Shown: piece by piece, positions 9,197 to 17,128 of the stretch
Position numbering within the stretch: position 1 is the first letter of the stretch
Layout of the letters: each line of letters begins with the position of its first letter
Assembly (NCBI GenBank): GCA_025354405.1
Contig: JANXMY010000066.1
Span: 1 to 57,305 of the forward strand
From: Armatimonadota bacterium
Lineage (GTDB): Bacteria > Armatimonadota > Armatimonadia > Armatimonadales > Capsulimonadaceae
Direction: 5' to 3'
Length of the DNA: 57,305 bases
Position numbers and translations under genes: made by a program
The notes under the pieces: model-generated
Database searches by the model: none
The model's input: only the letters and a program-made list of their open reading frames with translations
What the model was told of the DNA's origin: nothing

Positions 9197-9230
9197 TCCC
9201 TGCCCTCTTCTCTCAGGAAAAGGGCAGGGA
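9197..9230. other. Hairpin between the Dabb and mutarotase genes
   Basis: A 10-bp perfect inverted repeat (TCCCTGCCCT / AGGGCAGGGA) with a 14-base loop lies just after the minus-strand mutarotase stop at 9238. On the minus strand no T-run follows, so it is at most a weak terminator or an RNA-stabilising structure. Confidence 0.45.
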
Positions 9231-9237
9231 CTTTTGC

Positions 9238-10398
9238 TTATCGGGTTGAGAACTTATCGATCGTCGTCTGTCGATAGACCTGTCCAGGACGCAGGGTTGT
9301 CGTTGGGAAGGCTTTCTGGTTCGGCGAATCGGGGAAGTGCTGAGTCTCCAGGCAAAACGCGCCGCGCTTGTTATACGCTTTGCCGCCCTTGCCGATATTG
9401 GTGCCGTCCAGGAAGTTACCTGTGTAAAGCTGGACACCCGGTTCAGTCGTGCTGACAGTCAGAACGCGGCCTGTCTTCGGAGAATACGCCCGGGCGGCGA
9501 GCACCAGAGAGTTTCCCGTGTGGTTCAGGACAAAGTTGTGGTCATACCCAGCCCCGTTTTTGAGCTGCAAATTTGCCATATTGATTCGCGCACCAATCGC
9601 ATGAGGACGGCGAAAATCGAAGGGCGTTCCCGCGACGGGAGCAAGCAGGCCGAACGGAATAGAAGTTTTGTCGATCGGCGTGTAGCGGCTGGCATTGATC
9701 ATCATGGTTTGATCGAGAACCGTGCCACTGCCCGCTCCGTTGAGATTGAAGTAGGAATGGTTCGTCAGATTCAGCACCGTAGCTTTGTCGGTGGTCGCCG
9801 TGTAAACGATTTTCAGGGCGTTGTCATTGGTCAGGGAATAGACAACATGAACGGCTAAATTACCAGGATAACCCTCTTCCATATCTGCGCTATGGAGGTT
9901 CAGCGACAGACCAACGCCGTTCGAGACACGCACCGGGGAGGCCATCCAGACTTTCTTGTCAAAGCCGATCTTGCCGCCGTGCAGATGGTTGACACCATTG
10001 TTGACAGCCAATGTATAAGTCTTGTTGTTGAGGGTGAACTTGCCCTTCGCAATCCGATTGGCATAGCGGCCTACAAGCGCCCCGAAGTATGGGCTGCCTT
10101 TGATATACCCGGCGACGTTGTCATAGCCCAGCACGACATCGCCCAGCTTGCCGTTTCGGTCGGGCACCAGAATCGAGGTCACAATGCCGCCATAGTTGGT
10201 GATCTTCACCACCATGCCGCTGCGGTTGGTGAGGGTATACAGCGAAACCTTCTGCCCGCCTGGAGCGGTCCCGAACGGCTTCTGCGTGATGCTGTCCGGT
10301 GCGGCGATTGCGGCCCCGGCAGCGAGGGAGAGCGTAGAGAGGACGGCAAGAGCAAATGCCTGCCGTGCGCGATCGTTCGTACTTTTGCGGAATGTCAT
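9238..10398 (-). CDS. Secreted aldose 1-epimerase (galactose mutarotase)
   Basis: A 386-residue GalM-family protein with an N-terminal signal peptide (hydrophobic about 13-30, ending AIAA). Catalytic landmarks are all present: NHLHGG (137-142), the second histidine in NLTNHSYFNL (H214), and the general base in FCLETQHFPDSPN (E351). It interconverts alpha and beta sugar anomers. Export to the periplasm or outside fits a role on sugars released by the arabinofuranosidase encoded 51 bases upstream. The two genes share strand and probably transcript. Confidence 0.92.
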   Translation of the reverse strand: MTFRKSTNDRARQAFALAVLSTLSLAAGAAIAAPDSITQKPFGTAPGGQKVSLYTLTNRSGMVVKITNYGGIVTSILVPDRNGKLGDVVLGYDNVAGYIKGSPYFGALVGRYANRIAKGKFTLNNKTYTLAVNNGVNHLHGGKIGFDKKVWMASPVRVSNGVGLSLNLHSADMEEGYPGNLAVHVVYSLTNDNALKIVYTATTDKATVLNLTNHSYFNLNGAGSGTVLDQTMMINASRYTPIDKTSIPFGLLAPVAGTPFDFRRPHAIGARINMANLQLKNGAGYDHNFVLNHTGNSLVLAARAYSPKTGRVLTVSTTEPGVQLYTGNFLDGTNIGKGGKAYNKRGAFCLETQHFPDSPNQKAFPTTTLRPGQVYRQTTIDKFSTR

Positions 10399-10449
10399 GG
10401 CTAGTGTGATATCCTCCTGTGGATGGCGAAAACTTCTGGTCAGCGAAAT

Positions 10450-12576
10450 TCATTTCTTGACAAACTTCAACACAACCAGTGCATGCGGCGGCAAGGTCAA
10501 CTGCCACGCTCCCCCGGGTCCTGCATTTTTTTGCATGGGAAAGGGCTGCGGACGGACGTTACCGGGCCGGTCCCAGGTGTTGGTGGCCTGCGGGTCGGGG
10601 GAAGAAAGAACCGTAGCGGCTGCGCTCACTGCCGCAAAGCCTGCGATAGTAATATGGACCGGCCGGACATTGTCCAAAGTCCGATTGACCAGGAAGACGC
10701 TAAGCTGGGATTTGTCTGCGGAAAGAGCGCTGAAAACATCGACATCCGGCACATCGGGCACCGCCGGCAGGAAGCCCTGTCTCGGAACGTTCCGGCCAGG
10801 ACCGGTTGAAAGCGTCTCAATCGGAGTGTGCGGACGGGCATCTGCATACAGCTGCGACGTGTAATACTGGGGGTAGACAAATACTACCCCGTGGTCTTTT
10901 TTGATGCAGCCGCCATGCAGCAGTGCGGTAACATTGGCGAGTGTCACCCAGTCACTATTTCGGAGGAACGTATTCAGGGTCAGCGCACTGAAGATCGCCC
11001 CAGCCGTGACATCGTGATTCGGGCTCTCCTGCCAGTGATCTCCGCCAAGAATGATGCCCCACTCCGTTGGAGCGATACGGGTCCGGGCAGACGCCCCTTC
11101 GACCTCGGTGATCTGCTGGATCATGCCCGGCAGGAGAGTTCCGTCGAGAAATGCGGCATGTGACATCGCGCTCTCGAAACGATCGGCATAAGATTCTGTG
11201 CCGAGGCCACCAAACGGAACCAGTGGATGAAGGGAAAGATAATCCGGGGCCTGACCACCGTTCGCAAGGGCCGAGTGCAGGACCGCTTTGTTCCACTCGC
11301 CGTCGCGAACAACACCGTCCGGCAGGAATTCATCGCCTTTGCCAGTCGCGATAATGGTGATCGTCGGATCAGCTTTGAGCATGGCATCCCGGAACTGTAC
11401 GAAACGAGCGGCATTGCCGGGGGCGTTTGTATGACCGATCTGCCAGCCGCCGTACAGCTCATTGCCGATCTCCCAGAGCGGAACATGACGCGGGCTGCCG
11501 GCGGCGGTGCCGTCATTGCAGTAATGCACCCAGGCGGCAGCCTCCTCCGGCGTGCCATTTCCGGCATTGACCCCAATTTGCGGAGTCGCCCCGAGCAGGT
11601 GGCACAGGTCCAGAAACTCATCCGTGCCGAAATGATGCGAATCAACCCCGCCCCAACCGACATTGCGCATCGTTGGGCGGGCTTCGCGCGGCCCCACCCC
11701 ATCGCGCCAGTGGTAGCCGCTGGAATAGTTGCCGGAAAGGCGCAGGACGGGGATATTCCAGTCTTGTGCGGCTTTCAGAGCATCCGGGTCAAAGTTGTGA
11801 ACGGCATCATTGGGGAAGAGGCTGATCTGATCGACATCGACGGGGCCGCCGCGCAGGTGGCTGATCACCAGACGCGCAGACTGCCCCTTGGCAATCCCAT
11901 TGGCGGGCAGGGTCCAGTGCAGGGTATGCTTCTGCCAGTCGCTTCCAGAGGCCAGCACGGTCGTATCGGTGAGAGACTGCCCTGCCTTCTCCTCCCCAGC
12001 CTCGAAGCCGCCTTCTTTTTCCCCGCCGACACGCAGGGCGACTGTGATGTTACCGGGGACATCAGAGCTGGCGCGTGCGTAGAGTGTCACTGTATAGCCA
12101 CGGGTGCGATAGGCCGGGACGAAAACACGCTGGCTCAGGGTCCCGTCCGGTCCAGAGAGACGTACACATCGGGGCGATTGAAATCCGCCGGTGGTTTGCC
12201 ACACGGCCGCCCCAGTCTGGTCCCACCACGGGGCTTCCCCGTCCCCAGCCTCAATTTTCTCAAGGCTTGGATTATGGATTGCATCCGCCCAGAGAGTGTC
12301 ATAGATCACAGTATGCAGGTTTTCGATGAAATTCCCAAAAACGTTTGGGGAAACCGGCTGCGCTGCGACATGTGCGGCATTGAGCGAGATCGTCGTCAGC
12401 TTGTCCGGAGAGCCATCCTCCCGGTGGTACTGAAACAGGGCACGGGTGGAAGCGGAGACAGTCATGGGCAACATCTTTAGACCAGAAGTTTTTTTCGCTG
12501 GTGCAGCATCTGATGTTATTGCCGCACTGATGAGGAGAGCCGCGCAGAAGAATATGAGTCTTTGTTGAGTTATCAT
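10450..12576 (-). CDS. Secreted alpha-L-arabinofuranosidase, GH51 family
   Basis: A 708-residue enzyme. A signal peptide (1-24, ending SDA) is followed by an N-terminal domain with a CBM-like beta-sandwich (about 110-260) and then the (beta/alpha)8 barrel. The acid/base is E373 in WEIGNELYGGW. The nucleophile is probably E505 in IAPTEWG. A C-terminal beta domain ends in PPHALVVLKFVKK, as in GH51. The enzyme removes terminal arabinofuranose from arabinans and arabinoxylans. It is the first gene of a two-gene unit with the mutarotase, under a consensus promoter. Confidence 0.88.
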   Translation of the reverse strand: MITQQRLIFFCAALLISAAITSDAAPAKKTSGLKMLPMTVSASTRALFQYHREDGSPDKLTTISLNAAHVAAQPVSPNVFGNFIENLHTVIYDTLWADAIHNPSLEKIEAGDGEAPWWDQTGAAVWQTTGGFQSPRCVRLSGPDGTLSQRVFVPAYRTRGYTVTLYARASSDVPGNITVALRVGGEKEGGFEAGEEKAGQSLTDTTVLASGSDWQKHTLHWTLPANGIAKGQSARLVISHLRGGPVDVDQISLFPNDAVHNFDPDALKAAQDWNIPVLRLSGNYSSGYHWRDGVGPREARPTMRNVGWGGVDSHHFGTDEFLDLCHLLGATPQIGVNAGNGTPEEAAAWVHYCNDGTAAGSPRHVPLWEIGNELYGGWQIGHTNAPGNAARFVQFRDAMLKADPTITIIATGKGDEFLPDGVVRDGEWNKAVLHSALANGGQAPDYLSLHPLVPFGGLGTESYADRFESAMSHAAFLDGTLLPGMIQQITEVEGASARTRIAPTEWGIILGGDHWQESPNHDVTAGAIFSALTLNTFLRNSDWVTLANVTALLHGGCIKKDHGVVFVYPQYYTSQLYADARPHTPIETLSTGPGRNVPRQGFLPAVPDVPDVDVFSALSADKSQLSVFLVNRTLDNVRPVHITIAGFAAVSAAATVLSSPDPQATNTWDRPGNVRPQPFPMQKNAGPGGAWQLTLPPHALVVLKFVKK

Positions 12577-12599
12577 AGGTGCTCTTGAACTTTTTCTCT

Positions 12600-12628
12600 A
12601 TTATAGAGCAGACACGAACGTCTGTCAA
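12600..12628 (-). promoter_or_regulatory. Consensus promoter for the arabinofuranosidase operon, with an inverted repeat in the spacer
   Basis: Read on the minus strand, TTGACA (12623-12628), 17 bases, then TATAAT (12600-12605). The spacer holds CAGAC (609-613) and GTCTG (620-624) around six bases. A repressor bound there would block polymerase, so sugar-responsive control is plausible but inferred. Confidence 0.82.
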
Positions 12629-12688
12629 GGCCTCGTCCATAGAAGCAAAGCGGGGCGATATGGGTATACTAGGAGAAATGTTTTTCGT

Positions 12689-13948
12689 GTGGAGACTCTT
12701 ATAAAACGTCGATTTTTGTTAGCCGCCATTTTTGCTCTGCTAATTTGCACACTCCGCCCCGGCTCCGCCAGCCCCGAACCCCGCCCGGTCATGGACCCCA
12801 ATTTCTACGCCTACGATGCCCGGGCACACTTTGAGGTCAAAGTGGTCCCCTATGCAAAGCTTGGAACGATAGGTGTCTCGCAGGTGACGTTTCCCAGCCC
12901 GGTGGTTACACCCTACCCCGCCAACAACACCGTCACGGGGTTTCTGTTTTTGCCATCGACCCCTGGTCCTTACCCGGTCATGCTGGTAGAGCATGAATGG
13001 CTGCCGGTCACGCTTGAAAACGAATCCCGGATGTGTCGACGGATCGCTGAAGGAGGCATGGCCGCTTTTTTGATAGTCCAGCCTTACAGCTACAATCGAC
13101 GCCCCACGCCGCGTATCCCCGATGTCGAGCTGCTCTCCGCCGATGTGCCGCAGATGGTCGGCGCAGTCCGACAGGCGGTGCTGGATGCCCGCCGAGCCTT
13201 CGACTGGCTCTCAACCCGCTCCGACATCGATCCGCAGCGGATGGGCGTCGCAGGCATCAGCCTCGGTGGCATTTTCGCCCCCTTGATTGCAGGCGTTGAT
13301 CACCGGGCAAAAGTGCTTGTCACCATCGTCGGCGGCGTCGATGTTTCCGATATCGTTTTTGACAGTCCGATCACCTATGGCATCCAGCCGGGGTTCCACT
13401 ATCACGGCGTCACCTACGATTCGCTGAAGCGTGACATGGCCCCGATCGAGCCGGCAAACTGGCTGCAGGGTTTCGATCCCCGTAACGCACTTCTCTTTAA
13501 TGGACGCTACGATGTCTTTATTTCCCCGAAACAGGCACACCACCTCTCGAAAGCACTGGGCGGAGCACCGATCGTCTGGACAAATACGGGTCACTACGGG
13601 ACGGTGTTTGCAGAAAAAGAGATTGAGGGCACCGGGATCAAGTTTTTACGCTCACGATTTGGGCTGGACTCCGCCCCGTTCACGCCGCCCTCGACATTAT
13701 CTGCCCCAACGATCAAAATAGGTCTCCTGGCCGGAGGCCATGAAGGGGCCAGCCCGGCGATCGCCTACCAGATCATCAATTTTGACAAAACTGCACACTT
13801 TTCGATTGATGGACAGCTGACTTTCCGCGGATTGGCATTTGCCCCCTCAGTCAGTCTGGATGAAAGCAATTCGCTGGGCTTTGAGTTTCCAATTCTGCAC
13901 GGAAAGTCTCACCCAAAGCTATTTTACTTCTTTCACTTTACGCTTTAG
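12689..13948 (+). CDS. Secreted alpha/beta hydrolase, dienelactone-hydrolase-like
   Basis: This 419-residue protein begins at a GTG, the only start in frame behind AGGAG at 12671; the nearer ATG runs into a stop. A signal peptide (about 5-28) precedes an alpha/beta hydrolase domain. The nucleophile is S191 in VAGISLGG, the acid is D275 in NGRYDVF and the base H302 in TNTGHYG. A C-terminal domain of about 90 residues follows. The substrate could be an acyl ester on plant polysaccharide, given the divergent arabinosidase, but this is a guess from context. Confidence 0.75.
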   Translation: METLIKRRFLLAAIFALLICTLRPGSASPEPRPVMDPNFYAYDARAHFEVKVVPYAKLGTIGVSQVTFPSPVVTPYPANNTVTGFLFLPSTPGPYPVMLVEHEWLPVTLENESRMCRRIAEGGMAAFLIVQPYSYNRRPTPRIPDVELLSADVPQMVGAVRQAVLDARRAFDWLSTRSDIDPQRMGVAGISLGGIFAPLIAGVDHRAKVLVTIVGGVDVSDIVFDSPITYGIQPGFHYHGVTYDSLKRDMAPIEPANWLQGFDPRNALLFNGRYDVFISPKQAHHLSKALGGAPIVWTNTGHYGTVFAEKEIEGTGIKFLRSRFGLDSAPFTPPSTLSAPTIKIGLLAGGHEGASPAIAYQIINFDKTAHFSIDGQLTFRGLAFAPSVSLDESNSLGFEFPILHGKSHPKLFYFFHFTL

Positions 13949-13976
13949 ACATGTATTGCTGCATAAATGGCGCATT

Positions 13977-14003
13977 GTAGGGGCACTGCTTGCTGCGCCC
14001 TCC
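13977..14003 (+). repeat. Dispersed repeat, copy 1 (GTAGGGGCRCTGCTTGCTGC type)
   Basis: The 27-base sequence starting GTAGGGGCACTGCTTGCTGC matches, in inverted orientation and with few changes, the sequence at 19512-19538. The stretch 13949-14147 otherwise shows no gene. Confidence 0.6.
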
Positions 14004-14147
14004 AAGTTATGGCCTGGGCTTTAGAGAGAGCCGAGTGTTTATGCAGCAACGCCCTTTAGACGCATATTCCAAGGAGATGTGGACAAACAAACAGAGGTGT
14101 GTTACAATCAGAGATAAGGATTGGGAAAATTGTGGTCGGGAGGGAGA

Positions 14148-14223
14148 TGGCTCCCTGAATAGGACTCGAACCTATAACATTTCGGTTAACAGCCGAATGC
14201 TCTGCCAATTGAGCTATCAGGGA
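14148..14223 (-). tRNA. tRNA-Asn (GTT)
   Basis: A full cloverleaf reads on the minus strand. It has acceptor TCCCTGA/TCAGGGA, D-arm GCTC..GAGC, anticodon arm TTCGG-CTGTTAA-CCGAA with anticodon GTT, T-arm ATAGG-TTCGAGT-CCTAT, discriminator G, and an encoded CCA end (14148-14150). Total 76 bases. Confidence 0.97.
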
Positions 14224-14237
14224 ACAGGACCGAGGAT

Positions 14238-14266
14238 ATTATAGCCTCTGACGCCGCTAATGTCAA
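14238..14266 (-). promoter_or_regulatory. Consensus promoter for tRNA-Asn
   Basis: On the minus strand TTGACA (14261-14266), 17 bases, TATAAT (14238-14243), 15 bases before the tRNA. It covers an ATG at 14260 of the divergent open frame, supporting the later GTG at 14311 as that gene's real start. Confidence 0.88.
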
Positions 14267-14310
14267 GAGGGGTTTCCGTCTATTTCTTATGCAGTTTAAC
14301 AGGAATACCC

Positions 14311-14880
14311 GTGAAAATTACTCAGATTACCTTCCATGACGGCTGCCATGCCACTCTTGTCGTAGAAATCCCTGAGACAGAGGCGTTCAATACCGCCGAA
14401 CGTCCTCATCTGCCACGCATACTTTTCAAGCTTCTACCTCGGTTAGCATCCCAGCATTGCGAAAACGACGAAGGACACTCTTTTCGGCGTGAAGCACAAT
14501 CGACGGAAATTCCGCATCTGTTCGAGCATATAATCATCGAGATACAGGATCAGGTCCGGCGCGGCGTCGGCATTCCTTTTCGAGGCGAAACGCACTGGAA
14601 CTGGACCGTCGACCCTCGTGGGAGATTCCATGTCACCGTAGAATACGACCATGAAATGGTTGCACTGGGGGCGATCCGTCTGGCCGAACGAATGATCAAT
14701 GCTATCGACAGCCGTGATATTGCCAGCCTGGATATGAGCCGCGAGATTAGTCGGCTGCGTGATATTGCAAAGCTCAGCCGCCGCAGTACATCGCACCGCC
14801 GAGAACTTTTGGGGAAGAGCAGTCAAAAAGAAGAAGGGGCAGGGACAAGCCCTACCCCTTCCGTGAACGAGGACGATTAA
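14311..14880 (+). CDS. Standalone cyanophycin-synthetase-like N-terminal domain protein
   Basis: About 189 residues from a GTG at 14311, preceded by AACAGGA. The segment IPHLFEHIIIEIQDQ (67-81), then VGIPFRGETHWNW and FHVTVEYDHEMVALGAIRLAERMINAI (to about 133), follows the N-terminal domain of cyanophycin synthetase CphA, where a conserved L-x-E-H-x-x-x-E-x-Q helix is seen. CphA needs ATP-grasp and Mur-ligase domains to polymerise Asp-Arg, and these are absent here. The tail (150-189) is basic, then low-complexity. Function is unknown; binding of an amino-acid polymer is a guess. It converges on, and overlaps by four bases, the SLBB gene. Confidence 0.62.
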   Translation: MKITQITFHDGCHATLVVEIPETEAFNTAERPHLPRILFKLLPRLASQHCENDEGHSFRREAQSTEIPHLFEHIIIEIQDQVRRGVGIPFRGETHWNWTVDPRGRFHVTVEYDHEMVALGAIRLAERMINAIDSRDIASLDMSREISRLRDIAKLSRRSTSHRRELLGKSSQKEEGAGTSPTPSVNEDD

Positions 14881-16127
14881 TGACGAGAAAGGCCGATGAT
14901 CGCGATCGCCAGTCCGATGAGTGTGAACGGATCGATTTTTGTCGGCGGGTTTCCCTGATTGATAGTGATATTGTCACCCGGCTGCACTAGGTAGTTACCT
15001 TGCACGGTGGCGGTGCTGGCATCCAGCAGGATCGTCTGAGTGGCACGGGTCGTTGCATTGGTCCGGATAATATTAACCTGGTTGATCTTCGCCCGATCGG
15101 CCAGGCCACCCGCTTTTCCGATGGCCGATGCCAGGGAGATCGGAGTGCCGTCTGGCAGTGCGTACTCGGACGGGTTGCGGATACCCGGCCCGGTCAGCGT
15201 ATAGCTGGAGGAGATCGGCGATGCGGGAACGATCAGCGTGTCACCGTCGATCAGCGTCGGGTTGATAACAGTGTCGGTGGGAGACTGCCCGGCCCCTACG
15301 AAGTCGAAGGGTATTTGATCGGTCGCACCAAAGTGCTTAATGATAATACCCTTGGTGTTCGCAAGCAGTGTTGGCCCGCCCGCAGCCTGCAGGGCAGAAT
15401 AAGCAGTTGTCCCGGTAGAGACCTGGAAGCGGCCCGGCTTGCCAACCTGTCCCTGGATATTGATCGAGATCGGAAGTGGATCGTGGCTGGTCACGCTGAC
15501 CACGTCGCCATTTTGCAGCAGTGGATTGCCTGCCTCAGATTTGTTCTCGAGGAACGATCGGTAGTTGACTATCTGCGTCGTGTCGCCGTGCGTGAGGGAG
15601 ATTTTGGTCAGATCGGCATTGAGCGCCGGAACGGCTTGTTGCAAGACGTCGTTTAGCCGAGCATCCGACTTCAGCACGTAGTGCCGGGGGGCAGTGACCA
15701 GACCCGTGACACTGACATCAATGCCGCCGGCTTCAGCAACGCTGACGATCACCTGCGGGGTAACGTAAAACTGGGTCAGACCAGTCGCTTTTTTCGTGCC
15801 GCTGGCAGAGGTGCCGCGAATCACGGCGGCGGCTTGTGCGGGAGTCAAGCCCCGGACATGCACCTGATTGATATACAGCATCGTGATGTTGCCGTCGCCA
15901 TCCACCGTGTAGTCGCCGGTCAGCTGCGGTTCGTCCGCGACCGTGACATGGATTTTTGCGTTGGCATCAATCACCGTGCTGGCAGAAGACTGGCCCTGTG
16001 CTGATGCCGACTGAGGTGCAGTCGAGCTAAGCAGCAGCAGGACAGTCCAGACAAAGAGAATTGAGAGAAAAAAGCCCGGAAATCGGGCCGCCGGGAATCG
16101 AGCCGCCGGGCGAGTGGCATGGTTCAT
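14877..16127 (-). CDS. SLBB-domain polysaccharide export protein (Wza-like)
   Basis: This 416-residue protein has a signal peptide (about 18-44, ending SASA). A polysaccharide-export domain follows (VTVADEPQLTGDYTVDGDGNITMLYINQVHVRGLT, about 57-95), then SLBB-type beta-grasp repeats (about 138-160, 222-290, 310-385). A C-terminal hydrophobic segment (about 398-413) could sit in the outer membrane, as the Wza helix does. No lipobox Cys is visible. The protein probably forms an export channel for a capsule or exopolysaccharide. A minus-strand TATAAT lies at 16171-16176, without a clear -35. Confidence 0.86.
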   Translation of the reverse strand: MNHATRPAARFPAARFPGFFLSILFVWTVLLLLSSTAPQSASAQGQSSASTVIDANAKIHVTVADEPQLTGDYTVDGDGNITMLYINQVHVRGLTPAQAAAVIRGTSASGTKKATGLTQFYVTPQVIVSVAEAGGIDVSVTGLVTAPRHYVLKSDARLNDVLQQAVPALNADLTKISLTHGDTTQIVNYRSFLENKSEAGNPLLQNGDVVSVTSHDPLPISINIQGQVGKPGRFQVSTGTTAYSALQAAGGPTLLANTKGIIIKHFGATDQIPFDFVGAGQSPTDTVINPTLIDGDTLIVPASPISSSYTLTGPGIRNPSEYALPDGTPISLASAIGKAGGLADRAKINQVNIIRTNATTRATQTILLDASTATVQGNYLVQPGDNITINQGNPPTKIDPFTLIGLAIAIIGLSRH

Positions 16128-16223
16128 AGTACGAGTTACTTCTTTCGTAGTTAAATTGTGTGACTAAAGATATTATAGAGCAAGAACCATGCCAAAACGC
16201 TGTTTTGGGAATTTATGATAGTA

Positions 16224-16451
16224 TTAGGACTGAAGAGTGACCTCGGGAAGAGCATACGGGACTACATTCTCGGCCTGTGGCCCTTTGGGACCTTCCCCGA
16301 CTTCATAAGCAACGTCCTGCCCCTCGCGCAGCGACTTGTAGCCGTCTTGCTGGATGGCGGAAAAATGAACGAAAAGGTCCTTGCCCTCACCGGTGTCGAT
16401 AAAACCGAACCCCTTGGCATCGCTAAACCATTTAATTTTACCCTGTGGCAT
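16224..16451 (-). CDS. Cold-shock domain protein (CspA family)
   Basis: A 75-residue protein starting at the ATG at 16451 behind AAGGAG. It shows the RNP motifs KGFGFI (13-18) and LFVHFSAI (26-33) of the OB-fold cold-shock domain, and the family opening [11 protein letters not shown]. It binds single-stranded RNA or DNA as a chaperone. An upstream in-frame extension to 16553 lies inside the leader and is not used. The leader is about 85 bases, which could host the usual cold-responsive mRNA structure. Confidence 0.95.
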   Translation of the reverse strand: MPQGKIKWFSDAKGFGFIDTGEGKDLFVHFSAIQQDGYKSLREGQDVAYEVGEGPKGPQAENVVPYALPEVTLQS

Positions 16452-16541
16452 TGTCTTGCACTCCTTGATGTGACAGCAGTATTGTGTGCGCCGTCTGAAA
16501 AACTCTGTAATGACTATATGACAGGTTGGCCTGCCATAAAA

Positions 16542-16570
16542 AGGGTAACACAAAAGGGCGAGTTTGTCAA
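16542..16570 (-). promoter_or_regulatory. Promoter of the cold-shock gene
   Basis: On the minus strand TTGACA (16565-16570), 17 bases, TACCCT (16542-16547). It is the only good promoter between the cold-shock gene and the ErpA terminator. Confidence 0.7.
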
Positions 16571-16593
16571 GACTTGAATGCGAAACAGTTAAT

Positions 16594-16621
16594 AAAAAAG
16601 AGGCAGGCCCACTGGCCTGCC
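16594..16621 (-). terminator. Rho-independent terminator after the ErpA-type gene
   Basis: On the minus strand GGCAGGCC / GGCCTGCC (16602-16621) with a four-base loop is followed by TC and six Ts (16594-16599). It ends the oxidoreductase-erpA transcript. Confidence 0.9.
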
Positions 16622-16639
16622 CCTTTCGCGTCGTCGTGT

Positions 16640-17083
16640 CTAATGGCTGCCGCAGGAGCCGCAGCCGCCGCCGGCACGGGTGTCGAGGCCCGAGGCTTCG
16701 TCGTCACCGGCACTGAAGCTGGAGCCGCAGCCGCAGGACTTGGTGGCGTTGGGATTCTCGATCTTGAAGCCGCCGCCCATATCCGTGTGGATATAATCTA
16801 CGACCGCACCGCCCAGGTACTTCAGGCTGGTGGCATCAACGACGCACTTGACGCCGCTGATTTCGAATGTTTCGTCGCCCGGCTCGACATTCTCGTCGAG
16901 GGCCATGCCGTACTGCAGGCCAGAGCAGCCGCCGCCGGAGACGTAGACCCGCAGGGCCAGGTCGTCGCGGTCCTGCTGCTCGAGCAGTCCGCGCACTTCC
17001 GTGACAGCCGCTTCGGTCAGCGAGATGGGAGCGTTAATTTGAGCTTCGATTGCCGCGGTCGGCATTTCCAGAGTTGCGGACAT
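16640..17083 (-). CDS. A-type iron-sulfur cluster carrier (ErpA/HesB family)
   Basis: This 147-residue protein has the three ligand cysteines of A-type carriers: C53 in GGGCSGLQY, and C117 and C119 in SCGCGSSF. It receives Fe-S clusters from the assembly machinery and delivers them to apo-enzymes. The family is normally about 110-120 residues. Here a short N-terminal tail and an extra C-terminal tail ending [10 protein letters not shown] add cysteines C141 and C144. It lies 45 bases behind a multi-cluster Fe-S oxidoreductase, its likely client, before a strong terminator. Confidence 0.92.
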   Translation of the reverse strand: MSATLEMPTAAIEAQINAPISLTEAAVTEVRGLLEQQDRDDLALRVYVSGGGCSGLQYGMALDENVEPGDETFEISGVKCVVDATSLKYLGGAVVDYIHTDMGGGFKIENPNATKSCGCGSSFSAGDDEASGLDTRAGGGCGSCGSH

Positions 17084-17128
17084 GATATCATTTCCTTTCG
17101 GTCAGTTGTCAATAGTCGGTCGTAACAG

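Noticed and set aside
11227-12480. 417-residue open frame on the plus strand
   Set aside because: Entirely antisense to the GH51 gene, with no ribosome site and no recognisable domain.
13990-14244. 84-residue plus-strand frame
   Set aside because: It runs through the tRNA-Asn gene and its promoter in antisense.
16452-16553. N-terminal extension of the cold-shock protein
   Set aside because: The family start at 16451 has a good ribosome site; the extension lies in the leader between promoter and gene.
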